Origin: Nemertoderma westbladi
Taxonomy: Eukaryota; Xenacoelomorpha; Nemertodermatida; Nemertodermatidae
NCBI GenBank assembly: GCA_032718475.1
Contig: JAUCBJ010007634.1
Location: 1-59,314, forward strand
Length of the DNA: 59,314 nucleotides
Reading direction: 5' to 3'
How positions within the stretch are numbered: position 1 is the stretch's first letter; every line of letters begins with the position of its first letter. A program made the position numbers and the translations under genes. Below the pieces are notes generated by a model. It was given only the letters and a program-made list of their open reading frames with translations, did no database searches and was not told the DNA's origin. Positions 20,493 to 30,710 of the stretch are shown here, piece after piece.

Positions 20493-21175
20493 TGTTCGCG
20501 CTTTCAGACCTTTGGCAGTTTAACCCGCCAAATTAGAATGTCTTCTAAATAATAAATCGCTTTTTAGCCTATGACAAGTATTTGATTCACTACACTAGTC
20601 GAAACCAATCTGTGCGCGATCATTCACCCGCTGGATATTCCCGGGAGATTGGGTTCGACGGTTTAATTTTATTGCTATGTAAGCCTAATGTATTATTCGA
20701 CTGACAGTATTATATAATCTCTGACAATATTATTCACCTTCGGTAATATTAACAGTTCCTTTAGGACGTGGCGCTTTATCTATATAAACAGAGTTATGAC
20801 TTAAACTACTCACAACGATATGGCTTAATTATAATTCACATATATGGCGCATTCTTTAGGAATGCTTCTTTAACAGACTCACTCATACACAATGCTGCAC
20901 AATACTGCACACTAATCTGCCGATCTTCACTGATTTTAGTCACATATAAAAGGAACACAGACTGACTCATGTAGGGTCTATCAAATAACATTAGATTCAC
21001 TTCAAACCACTTTAACATAAGTCACAATCGTTTATCTGTAACCTTTCTCTCTTACCTTCGGTATATCAAGAATATTGGGTGTCGGGGTTATTTCTCGTTA
21101 TTCCAATATAATAATTCATAAACAAATATAATGAATAACCGACAACAAATAGCAGTATGCAGTATTCACAAAGCC
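20493..21175 (-). repeat. Gypsy-type LTR c (truncated)
   Basis: Starts TGTTCGCGCTTTCAGACC and follows LTR b (10103-10782) almost base for base for about 680 bp. It then leaves homology after CAGTATTCACA, so the last 530 bp or so of the LTR are missing. It interrupts the leader of BEL copy 2 and is followed directly by the gag remnant. Confidence 0.75.
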
Positions 21176-22064
21176 AGTTATTAAAGGCCGTGACTACGGT
21201 CTACGGTAGATATCTTATTCCTTAATGAGGTATATGACATGTTTCGGCCTTGCTTCACTGTTAGAAGATTTAGCCAATCAACAAACACATTCCGTTTTCT
21301 ATGTAGAAATTTCTTAATATCATCAATAATATCATCAACATCCTTTGAAGTGTCGCTCTTAATTCCAATTGAATATCGAATTGTATCAAAAACTCTGTGG
21401 ACCATAATTCCCAGAATGCTGCCACACTCGTTTCTCTTCCAACACTTTTAAATCGACCATTTTATAATAGTTATTCCACAAATCAAACCACTGATTATAA
21501 AATGAGTCAGTTCAACATCTCCTTCAATTCATAAATGTTTTTTTGGGTGTCAGTTTGGGTCTTTCACTAATAATAATTTGTCCACTACTGGTACCTGCAC
21601 TGGGATTTATGGTGCTATTTTGTATTTTTATAGATTTTCTTCTTTAAATTCTAAGAATTCAATTCTGAGTATTTTCATCGATCTTTTCGATTTCTAACAC
21701 ACTTTCGAACAAAGAATCGATCTCCGCGTATTCGTCAGTACTACTACAGTCAATGTGACTTCTAACGGCGTCCTCCTTATCCTCAAAGGTTTTCCATTTA
21801 TCTGTCAATTTACCCATAACCATTTCAACGTCAGCCGGATCTTTTCGCTGTTCGATGGGAATCTCACCATATTATTCGCAAATAGCCAATTCTGCATCCC
21901 GACGGGCTCGTGTTAAGAATCCTAATGCTGAAGACCGGTTACGTTTCAGTTGTTGTAAATTATCCATTTTCATAAGTAGGTTATTGCCTATTAGCGCAGC
22001 GCCATGTTTAGCTGTGGTAAGAACTAATTATTTCAAAAGTCTAAATATTATATATTTAGTATCA
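21176..22064 (-). pseudogene. LTR-retrotransposon gag remnant
   Basis: Minus-strand frames from about 21968 down: a start-like MDNLQQLKRN, then GFLTRARRDAELAI, a Lys/Glu-rich helical stretch, and after stops and frame changes DDIIDDIKKFLHRKRNVFVD with WLNLLTVKQGRNMSYTSLR. This resembles a capsid-type Gag ('..K.NV..DR..F..R.Q..GES') of gypsy or BEL elements. Several stops and frame changes make it non-functional. The right side is cut by the RTE-like LINE, whose left target duplication is at 22065-22076. Confidence 0.5.
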
Positions 22065-22489
22065 AAGGTAAACATACTACTAGGATCGGCATGCTGCATT
22101 GCAGCTGCATTTTTAAGAATGCTGTGCCGGCTTGTCAACAAAATTGCACCGCCACAACTCCCTATCACCCATGACATTTGCTAGATCATCCGCATCTTCA
22201 AGGCCAGTGTCCTTTAAGATGCGTCTCAAGAAAGTCATGGGCTGTCCACCATGCTTATTCACTCCATGAGGCTGCCAAAGTACAAGATTATGCACTGGCT
22301 GGTCCTCACGGCGAAGCATGTCCTGCAAAGCGGAGGCGATTTTGTTCTAGTGTCAAGCTTGGGGGAACCAATGAGACACCTCCAATGTTATATAGTGTCT
22401 GGTTGGAGATGTGTGCATTGTACTTGACACAATGAACCCGGCATAGCATTCTTGTGAATGTGCCATCCAGAGATTGGGTGTCCTCAGCA

Positions 22490-23735
22490 GTTAGAGCTCA
22501 GCATGGACTCCCGTAGAGGAGTACTGGAACTACTGCTGCTCTAAATAATCGGACCTTAAGTTTCCGATTAATTCTCGGTGACTTCCAAATCCTGGAAAGC
22601 CTATTCAAGGCTGCCCATGCCTTTCCCTTACGTATTCGAAGGTCCTCACCTGACTTCCGGATCCATGATCCCAGGTAACAGAAGTCGTCCACATGCTCAA
22701 GCATACCATCCTTTGAGCTTATGCTCATCCGATTAGAGACTTGTTGATGACTTTCAAAGTTAACTGTCAAAATTTTGGTCTTTCTGGAGTTAATAAAAAG
22801 ACCAACACTAGAAGCAGCATGTTCTAATGAGCTGAGGAGCCGTTGGGCTCCCTCTAATGATTCTGAGAGTACTCCTAAGTCATCAGCAAAGTCTAGATCA
22901 GTTAGGTACTTGGCAGGATTTCCTCGACTTCTGGAGCCAGTAAGTGGAGTTATCATCACCCCATCATCATTATGATGATCTAAGGACATGCGTAGAACAT
23001 AGTCAACCACAATAATGAACAAGAATGGTGCAAGTGTGTCTCCTTGGAGGACGCCCCATAACACTGCAAATGGTTCTGTGTCACCGTCAACAGTAGACAC
23101 AAATGTTGTCGAACCATCGTATACTGATCTGCAGATCTGATTGCTGCAATAATTTCATAAGGAATCCCATATAATGAAAGTATGCTGAACATACGTGAGC
23201 GAGAGACTGAATCAAAGGCCTTGAAGAAGTCAACAAAGATAACAGCCAGATGCCTGTCTTTCTTTTTTGATAACTCTTCAATTATCCTTCTAAGTGCCAA
23301 AATGGGCTCCATGGTCCCACGACCTTTACGGAACCCATTCTGATTTCCACGGAGCTGTCAGGCAGTCTCTCAATGGGATCCCTGATGCGATTTAATAGAA
23401 TTCTATTGTATAGCTTTGCAGCAATCGAGATCAATGAGATTCCCCGAAAAGAATCAGAGTGTTAGGTTGCCCTTCTTGGGAACTGGCACCAACTTATTTG
23501 TTTTCATTTCTTGTGGGACTCTTGTTGTTCGGTACATGTCTACTATGATGGGATAGATGAGCTTTAAACACTCAGGTATTTTAAAGACCTCAGGGGGAAC
23601 ACCATCTACTCCACTGGCACGATTGGTCTTAATGCTCTTTGCAGCAGCCTTCACTTCTGCAAAGGAGATATCGCCAATGGGAATATCTGGGAGTACAGAC
23701 TCAGACACTTTTACTTCTATAAAGTTATCAGGCAA
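22490..23735 (-). pseudogene. RTE copy A reverse transcriptase (broken by frameshifts)
   Basis: Three frames cover the RT. 23454-23735 holds the entry region (VPKKGNLTL); 22980-23312 holds motif A (IFVDFFKAFDSVSRSR); 22498-23100 holds motif B (GVLQGDTLAPFLF) and motif C (DFADDLGVLSE), then the thumb and the C-terminal RLSRIWKSPRINRKLKV. Breaks lie around 23100-23140, 23340 and 23450. Homology to the ORF continues to about 22130 (HNLVLWQPHGVNKHGG). Copy D keeps the same part intact. Confidence 0.8.
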
Positions 23736-23801
23736 TACCCTGTCATTATTGAGGAGCTTTTCAAAGTGGGCTTTCCAACCATTGAGGCGATCGGCTGGTG
23801 A

Positions 23802-25499
23802 TTAAGCCTTAACCTTGTTGGTTGGTTGGCTTTTCCGCCCAGTAAGCAAATTGATCGATTTCCATGCCTGGGATGATTGCCTGCTGTTGTCAGCATCATT
23901 GATGGCATCAACCTGTTGGTTTATTAGCTCCTGTAGATTAACAGAGTACTGCCTGTTCAGGGACCTAGATGCAGCCTTAACTGCATTCTTGGCCGCTGTA
24001 GTCTGTTTGAGTCGGGACTCTTTCTGCGCCTTATGAATGTCATTTCGGCACTTCTGAATTTTGTTGTCAGTCCAGGGGGCCCTTTTCCTGTTTCGAGGGT
24101 ATACAGGAACTGTTTCTGCAGCTGCTAACTTAACTGCTTCTGTGAAGGCAGTATAGCCCTCACAGTGATCTGCCGCCTCAGAGGCAAGAGCCTCATACCT
24201 GTTGCTCAGCTGTAGTGTGAAACTGGATCTCACACTTGGCTGTTGCAACAGAGAGGACCAGTCATGCCGCGGCAAGGCAGATTTCGTTGTTCTGCTAGCA
24301 CGCAGACTAAGTCTTACCTTGGCCACAATAAGGCGGTGATCACTGGAGAAGGATCGAAGTGTAAATGCATTACAGTCTTGTATAGAGCTCCTGTATTTCC
24401 TACGAAACAGAATATGGTCTATCTGGGACTTGTGACCACTGGGTCCACTATGAGTCCATAGCTTTCCAGTTCGCTTCTTGAACTGGGTTCCAGCCGAAAA
24501 CAATCCATTTCCAGAGAAAAAATCCTGAAGATGGACAGAATTTCGGTTAACACTATTGCTATAGACCCAGGGCGATGTAGGTGATTGATGTAGACTTGCA
24601 TTAAAGTCTCCCAGGAATGTTAAGAATGCATGCTGATCCACTCCATCAGTAGCTGCTTGTAGATTGTGGTAGAAATTTCCCACCTCTTCTACAGGGGCAA
24701 CACTAGTTGGAGAGTAGCATACAATCAGAACCACCTTAGGAAACTTCTTAGCCAGTCTTCCAGAACATGAGAAGTGGCAACGGATGATGCGGTTAGAGAT
24801 TTGGTCTATTTTGTCCAATGCTGCATGTGCAGTTGGATTCATCAATAGACCAATACCACCATTGCCACTATCATCTGCTGACGCGAGGGCGAGTCGCCAA
24901 CCGCCTCCCATGTCCTTAATCAGAACCTCATCAGTCTGTCCAGTCTGCATTCGGTGCTCTTGAACACCCACTGCCCTAAGAGAAAGCTTATCTGCCAAGG
25001 CAGTCAGCTCACCTTGTCGCATTGGGGACCCGAGTGTTAGGGTGTTTACTGAGGCTAGTCTAGTGACTTGCCTCAGATTCACTAATGGCTTTGTTGGTCG
25101 TGGTGGAACATGAGAGTAGCCTCCAACTCCAGAATCCCTCTCCCCCTCACAATCTGGCCTCCCTGGGGACCCGGGGTTTGGGCCAGAAAGGTCATCAGGA
25201 AAGGGACTCAAAGAATTGTTGGCTTCTCTCTCTCCAGTAGGGGGTGAGACAGGCAGCCGGTCAGGAGATAACTGACGCCTGTGAGGCCGATTGTGTCCGG
25301 TAATTCCACTGGCCTCTAGTGGCCGGACCTCCGCATTGCTAATGGAGTCCATAGTGGGGGTTTGGGGGTGCTTTTTTGCCGAGTCAGCTCTCGGGGCAAA
25401 TACCACACCCTGGTTTGCCATTCTACAGGCTGGGTGTCGCAATGGAGTCAGATATGAGGCCCATCGCCCATATCTACTCTGGCGCACATGACCCACCAT
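23802..25499 (-). CDS. RTE copy A endonuclease-region ORF (565 aa)
   Basis: Open minus-strand frame, start taken at 25499, although the first 150 residues or so look like translated leader (Pro/Ser-rich) and the true start may be nearer 25020. Apurinic/apyrimidinic endonuclease motifs are in order: VGVQEHRM (about residue 175), GNGGIGLLMN (about 210), FLGDFNASL (about 295) and SDHRLIVAK (about 385). This enzyme nicks target DNA for target-primed reverse transcription. The frame ends at a stop just before the RT part, where an active copy would be continuous. Confidence 0.75.
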   Translation of the reverse strand: MVGHVRQSRYGRWASYLTPLRHPACRMANQGVVFAPRADSAKKHPQTPTMDSISNAEVRPLEASGITGHNRPHRRQLSPDRLPVSPPTGEREANNSLSPFPDDLSGPNPGSPGRPDCEGERDSGVGGYSHVPPRPTKPLVNLRQVTRLASVNTLTLGSPMRQGELTALADKLSLRAVGVQEHRMQTGQTDEVLIKDMGGGWRLALASADDSGNGGIGLLMNPTAHAALDKIDQISNRIIRCHFSCSGRLAKKFPKVVLIVCYSPTSVAPVEEVGNFYHNLQAATDGVDQHAFLTFLGDFNASLHQSPTSPWVYSNSVNRNSVHLQDFFSGNGLFSAGTQFKKRTGKLWTHSGPSGHKSQIDHILFRRKYRSSIQDCNAFTLRSFSSDHRLIVAKVRLSLRASRTTKSALPRHDWSSLLQQPSVRSSFTLQLSNRYEALASEAADHCEGYTAFTEAVKLAAAETVPVYPRNRKRAPWTDNKIQKCRNDIHKAQKESRLKQTTAAKNAVKAASRSLNRQYSVNLQELINQQVDAINDADNSRQSSQAWKSINLLTGRKSQPTNKVKA

Positions 25500-25841
25500 T
25501 GGCTGTTGCAGCTCATCTGCTGGGTCATGCCCTGTACCCTTGCTGCCAGGTACAGGTCGCAGTGAAGTGCTCTCAGAGTGGACATGAGAACACTCTATTC
25601 CTGACCAGCCATTGGTAGATCACCATCTGCCTGGTCAGGCCATATACCCCTGCAGCCAAGTATATGGGTCCTTAATCCAGGACCAAGGGCGTCCTTATCC
25701 CAGAACGAAGGGGGTCCTAGTTACAGGACCAGATTTGACCTAGTAAGAGGGTCTATGCAGCTACAGGTGACACCTCCTTTATGCTGCATGGAGGTGGCAA
25801 GTTTTCTTGATCAATGACCTAGAATACCTGACCTGACCCTG

Positions 25842-26469
25842 AAGGTAAACATAATAATATATGATATCACTACACAACCAGTGCAGCAGTGCGGTAGGCT
25901 TACACGGTAGGTAGGTCAAACCCTAAAGCCTAGAACATTATTATATATTATATATACGAATTATATATACAACATTAACATTAACATTACAACTGTAGGG
26001 AATGATATATTTTTATGTTTTTGTTAAGATGACATTCTAGATGTAGATGTAGGAAGTTGTGATCAATAAATACGACCTGTAATATTGCTTGTTATCTTTA
26101 TTTTGTATTACTGTTTATTTTTGGTTATTAACCTGTAGTGGTTATCTTTATGTTGTATTACTTTTTATTTTTGTTTATTAACCTGTAGTATTGGATATCC
26201 TTGCCTTTCAGTAAGTTGTTAAGATGTAGTTTATTCTTTAGCGGGATCTTAGAATTCTCTTCAATAAGATATTTTGCAGCATCGAGAATTGGCGCAATCA
26301 CCTGGTTATTATCTTCGCATTCCTATTGGATAAAGAAGTATTGGCCAATGACATTTCATTATCTGTTTTGGTTTTATTATAACTTTACATACAAACAAAT
26401 CTTTTTGTTTAGAAGACCCCGACCCATATCCTTTACAAATTTTTATGTTTTGGATAATAATTAACAATT
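25842..26469. other. Intergenic, with a ~65-bp tandem duplication at 26082-26200
   Basis: Begins with the right target duplication of LINE copy A. GTTATCTTTATTTTGTATTA with a trailing TTATTAACCTGTAGT occurs at about 26090 and again at about 26140. Otherwise AT-rich with no coding signal. Confidence 0.5.
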
Positions 26470-28545
26470 TTCATGAGAATACCGAGAGAAAGCCGCCCCA
26501 ATATTAGATTATTACAACAACATATCCATTGGGTAAGAAAGTGGAGGAGAGCCAGCCCGTCTCTTAATTTTTTACTTTATATTACGCGATCAATTTTCAC
26601 TTTTGCTTGCTTTTTTGCTTGTGGTTGGCCTACACTTTTCACACTTAAATATTTTGGTTGTGAAATGTTACAGGGCATAGCGATCTGAGATATTTCATTT
26701 ATATTTTATTATGAGAGGAAGAAGAACATACAACGTTATTTACTATATATGTAACAAAATAATTGTTTTCGGGTTTAACTTGGAAGCCTTAAGATTATAG
26801 TTAGAAATCACTCTAAACTACATTTTAATCCAAAAAATAACATTCTACGATGAATAGAACTGGAAATAATAGTGTTCGAAATATCGAAAAAATGTGCACT
26901 TTTTAAGTGCATTTTACACTTAGTGCACATGCGCTTTGCCCAAGTTGTATCCTATTTCACACACTACAATCTATTCTCTATCCAATGAAAAAGATTTCAG
27001 ATCAAACGGCCCCGTAGAACCAGAGTTATTGATGTTTAAAAAAAGAAATCGAAAATTAAAATTTCACTTGGTTATCAGTTACATTGAAACCTAAGTTCGC
27101 GGGTTCGAAAACCAATATAGCCCATTCTGAATTTTTGCAAAAAAATATTATTTTTATTTTTTCACTATAATCGCTCTAACTTCGGTTCTGGTGGTCCAAA
27201 TTTAATAAAATTGGTATATTCTTTGCCGTAATTTTTTTTTCTATCTTTTAAGAGGGGGTCATTTTTGGCCCCCAAAAAAAGAAAAAAAAGGGCCAAAATT
27301 ACGCGATATTTTTCGACCCTTAAAATTCGTAATTTTAATTACAAATGTTAAGAAAAAAGATAGCGGAGGTAATTTGCTACATTTTAAATATACTTTTGGC
27401 GCAATACGCTAAATTATAATGGATTAGCGATTTTAAGAAAAAAAAATTTTTTTCGTCCCTTTTATAAATATTTTATTTCACACGATCGTCTGCCGCACCA
27501 GTTGTATAATAGCTACGGCGCTGTAACTAACGCTGAAAGATAGATAATTTAACGCTCTATAAGAATGTTTAAATAAGTCTCCCAGACGTTGAGTAGTTTT
27601 CGAGCTAGACGAGTTCCCGCGCAGCGAGTTTGTAACGCGAAATTGTAATATTGGCCCTCAATTTTTTAATATCGCTTGCGCAGCAAAACCAATCGAATAT
27701 TTGGATTCCACGTATCGATATTAACCGTATAAAATGAACCTTAACCTTCTAGAGTCAAAAATAAAAAGTTATTAGTTATAAACATTTTATCATTTTCTGG
27801 CCATTTTGGACCCCTTTGCCGATTTATTTTTTGTACCCCCATTCGATAGGATCGTAGCCCCTGTGGTGTTTTATGCATTCCGAAAAAGAATTGGCGGATT
27901 CCTACTCGCGTTTTCGAAATAAAAATTTCGGAAATATAAAATATATAAAAAAGATGGAAAAAAAACAGACAAAGTTACGGCCCCTTTTTCCACTCGAAAT
28001 ATTCTTTCCAACTGCGTTACTTTCGTCCCCGTACGATTAATATTAGCCGAGTTGTAGTGGATCCCGCAAAGTCATTTTGTCCGTTTTTCTAACTTTGACG
28101 GACAATAGACGGAAAAGTAACTCGGGGACCCCCTATTTTTAAAGCTGTAAACATCTAATTTGGAGTCCCTCTTTATGTTTCAACGATAAAAAAAGTACTT
28201 TCGCCCGTGGTTTTTGTAGTTTACATAGAACCTAATGTTAAAATCGACAAAAATCGGAACGAAAATTGTCCGTCATGTCCGTCAAACAAATAGATTGAAA
28301 AAAAGGGCCAAGCTAAGCGTCTTAGAATAGGCCCGCGCGCCTCCAAAACGAAAATAAAGAAAAAATAGTGGCTAGTTTAGGAGTTACCATGGGAAACCCT
28401 CGTTTTCGGGATAACGTTATAGATCCTCCGGTATTAGGAGCGGCCGTATTCACCTCACTCACACGGCCGCGATTGTATAAAAGTGAAAATGGTTTCATCC
28501 CACCAAGAAACCAAATCAAATATTCATAAAGGAATGTTTAGTGTG
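26470..28545 (+). repeat. Large non-coding repeat X, copy X1
   Basis: Aligns in inverse orientation with 48750-51810 (X2) along its whole length, minus an 860-bp block present only in X2. Shared landmarks: ATATCCATTGGGTAAGAAAG near the left end, GTGCACTTTTTAAGTGCA near 26895, a tRNA-like GCGGGTTCGAAA at about 27098-27110, the GTCCCCGTACGATTAATATT block near 28035, and the hairpin CGGCCGT...ACGGCCG near 28443-28472. No ORF, terminal inverted repeat or target duplication was found. It lies just downstream of carbonic anhydrase exon b, apparently in the next intron. Confidence 0.75.
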
Positions 28546-28641
28546 GGTTTGTGAATGTACGTGTTCTTAGATTTTTTAGTTAAAAAAAGAGTTTTTTCTA
28601 GCAATTCCGCTTTATTTTGTGATAAACTTGTTGCAACTCAC

Positions 28642-28881
28642 CTCAAAAACGAATCCGATGACAGCCAATCCGTTTGGGGTGGTTAGTGCTTCATCCATAT
28701 ACAGACCTTTCTGTTTACAAACAATATGCATCTCGGCTGCGAACTTCCGGCCGTTAATAGCGTGCTCCGAACCGTCGTGTTGGTTGAACCCCCAATGGAA
28801 GTGAACGTTGAAGACTTGGTAGTCTCCAGGGAGACGGCCTCCGAGGACGTCAACGAAATGTTTATCGTTACCTATTTGTAG
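28642..28881 (-). CDS. Alpha-carbonic anhydrase, internal exon b (active-site exon, 80 aa)
   Basis: Acceptor TATATCCCGCAG ends at 28882 and donor GAG|GTGAGT follows 28642 on the minus strand; the exon is 240 nt and phase 0 at both ends. It encodes the core of an alpha-carbonic anhydrase (reversible hydration of CO2 to bicarbonate). FNVHFHWG holds the first two zinc-binding His, GSEHAINGRKFAAEMHIV holds the gate-keeper Glu (GSEH) and the third zinc-binding His with its supporting Glu (AEMH), then PNGLAVIGFVFE. All three zinc ligands are present, so this exon looks functional. It continues exon a at 32095. The C-terminal exon(s) with the usual SLTTPPC motif were not found in the window. Confidence 0.9.
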
Positions 28882-29116
28882 CTGCGGGATATAATTGGAA
28901 CATTCATAATAATATAATTAAATTAATATTATATTGATTTAACATTACTGTTGTTGCCATTATTTCCGACACCAGGGGGGAATACGCCGATGCTGGAGGC
29001 GGAACTTTCAGACCGCTATGTCCCGGCCAGTCACCGGATATTGGGAGTGGAGAAGGACGTTGTCTTAAATGCAGAGTAGAAAAAGAGTTTCGTTGGTTGG
29101 ATATTAATCTTTATTT
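28882..29116. other. Carbonic anhydrase intron, left part
   Basis: Noncoding AT-rich sequence between the exon b acceptor and the fold-back SINE. No further feature seen. Confidence 0.5.
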
Positions 29117-29362
29117 AAATGTTATAGTACATTATGATAATGCTCTCCATAGTGAAAAATATCAACCGCCCCTATTGGGGCTCGAACTCGGTACCTAGGT
29201 TTCAAACTTCCGGTTATCATCAGCCGAGTGTGTGTCCTAAGACCACTGAGCTACCAGTAGGGGCGGTTGATATTTTTCACTATGGAGAGCATTATCATAA
29301 TGTACTATAACATTTATTTAATTCGCCGTCACCCTCCCCACAACAATTCATTTATAATTAAT
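29117..29362 (-). repeat. tRNA-derived SINE inside a 62-bp fold-back
   Basis: The minus strand carries a tRNA-like unit (about 29166-29265) with an A box (TGGTAGCTCAGTGG), a B box (GAGTTCGAGCCCC) and pairing ends CCGCCCCTA/TAGGGGCGG. The flanks form an inverted repeat: arms 29117-29178 and 29254-29315 with few mismatches, loop about 75 nt. The right flank (to 29362) equals the tail of the SINE copy at 29536, so this copy looks like a SINE whose tail is present on both sides in opposite orientation. Confidence 0.75.
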
Positions 29363-29535
29363 TAACACGCATGGCCGGCATACGGGGTTACAGTGGTTTC
29401 TACAACACTGTATAATAGTTATTCTTTGAGGCATGGTTGCCATTTCTGGCAGAGCACGGGAATAACGTTGTACTTTCCTATGAGTGACTGTAAAAGGCCT
29501 ATATATGATAGCCCACTCCAAAGTGAATAAATCTT

Positions 29536-29733
29536 CTACCGCCCTGGTAGCTCAGTGGTCTTAGGACACACACTTGGCTGATGATAACCGGAAGTTTGAA
29601 ACCTAGGTACCGAGTTCGAGCCCCAATAGGGGCGGTTGATATTTTTCACTATGGAGAGCATTATCATAGATGTACTATAACATTTATTTAATTCGCCGTC
29701 ACCCTCCCCACAACAATTCATTTATAATTAATC
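29536..29733 (+). repeat. tRNA-derived SINE, simple copy
   Basis: The plus strand reads CCGCCCTGGTAGCTCAGTGG (A box) and then, about 60 nt on, CCGAGTTCGAGCCCCAATAG (B box), as in RNA polymerase III promoters of tRNA-derived SINEs. A body GGTTGATATTTTTCACTATG and a tail up to ACAATTCATTTATAATTAAT follow, shared with the copy at 29117-29362. The tRNA part is longer than a tRNA (about 95 nt) and does not fold as a normal one, so it is a SINE and not a gene. Confidence 0.8.
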
Positions 29734-30710
29734 TTTATTTGATCGACACGCTGAACTCTGATTTGCACTCTGTTACACTCTGATTGAGAATAATTTGGGC
29801 TTCCCCACACCAATATACCAAATATTCACAATAATACACAATATGAAATTCCTACAGTAAATTATTTAATTACCCCACTGTTCACCCAACTTTCAGATTT
29901 TGACCTAACTAATGTTCCCCATTTTCCCTCGGTCCTAGTCCCGGTACAGTAGTGTCAGTGTCGGTCGATCCTTTGCTTGTCCGCTCCACCCTTCCTGATG
30001 CCATACGGGTCAGTCATTAGGAAAGTGGCACGGCTTGGCTAGGGATTCTGTTGGTTCGTCGCAGGGTCCCAACTACCTATGCTTTCCGAGTCCTTTTCAG
30101 GCTCGTAATCACGTTAGTAGTCGAGAACCACTCCGAATAGTCGGTATGCCAGTAAAGTCCGGTCCTCTGTCTTTCGACCCTGTCGCATGTCCATCCCACC
30201 CTTCCCGAACCCTAACGGGATTGGTCCTCAGGAAAGCGGTACGGCTTAGCTAGGGGTCTGTCAGCCCATTGTGAGCCCCAACTGTCAGAGCATTCCGAGT
30301 CCTTTTCAGGCTCGTACTAACGCCAGTCATGGAGCCCACGCCAGGAAGTCAGTCCTCATTGAACTTTCCTTTCCGTCCGGTCATCGGCCCTTCACAAATC
30401 CCCGGTTTATCGAACAGCGCCCGAGTCCTTTTCAGGCTCAGTCAACCAGGAACCGTTCCAGACCTGTCAGTCGATCCTTCGCAAGTCTCCAATGTGAAAA
30501 CTCCGCCCAAGTCCTTTTCAGACTCAGTCGTAGCCAACGCACTGGGAACCGCTTAGGTTCTATCAGTCCCGTCGCAAATCCCTAGCACATCGAGCAACGC
30601 CTGAGTCCTTTTCAGGCTCAGTCGCCACCGATGGCCAGGGACTGCTAAGGGCAGTCCTTGACCCCAGACCTAGCGGGTTACCGACTACCGAAGTAGAAGG
30701 AGGTTGTCTA
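29734..30710. repeat. GC-rich diverged minisatellite with GAGTCCTTTTCAGGCTC motif
   Basis: From about 29930 the sequence becomes GC-rich and repetitive. The motif GAGTCCTTTTCAGGCTC, or a near match, starts at 30088, 30297, 30423, 30509 and 30603 (spacings 209, 126, 86, 94). Each copy can form a short hairpin (GAG.CC/GGCTC). The first two units match over about 209 bp, including CCACCCTTCC, GGAAAG(T/C)GG(C/T)ACGGCTT and CCCAACT. Open frames here are by-products of the GC-rich repeat. It lies inside the carbonic anhydrase intron. Confidence 0.7.

Larger units (their letters stand above)
22077..25841 (-). mobile_element. RTE-like non-LTR retrotransposon, copy A (full length, frameshifted)
   Basis: 3765 bp flanked by a perfect 12-bp direct repeat AAGGTAAACATA (22065-22076 and 25842-25853), the target-site duplication. 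The minus strand reads: about 340 bp 5' UTR, apurinic-type endonuclease, reverse transcriptase, C-terminal region, short 3' UTR (ATGCAGCTGCAATGCAGCAT) ending in TAG triplets, as in RTE elements with microsatellite tails. Length fits the 3.2-3.8 kb usual for RTE. Clade assignment is from motif style and tail only. Copies B (47510-48554) and D (55336-56848) are the same family. Confidence 0.85.

Noticed and set aside
28322-28519. 65-codon minus-strand gene
   Set aside because: It lies in repeat X1 and the corresponding frame is not conserved in X2.
26470-28545. Repeat X as a classical TIR transposon or LTR element
   Set aside because: No terminal inverted repeats, TG...CA ends or target duplications were found at the limits of X1/X2 homology.
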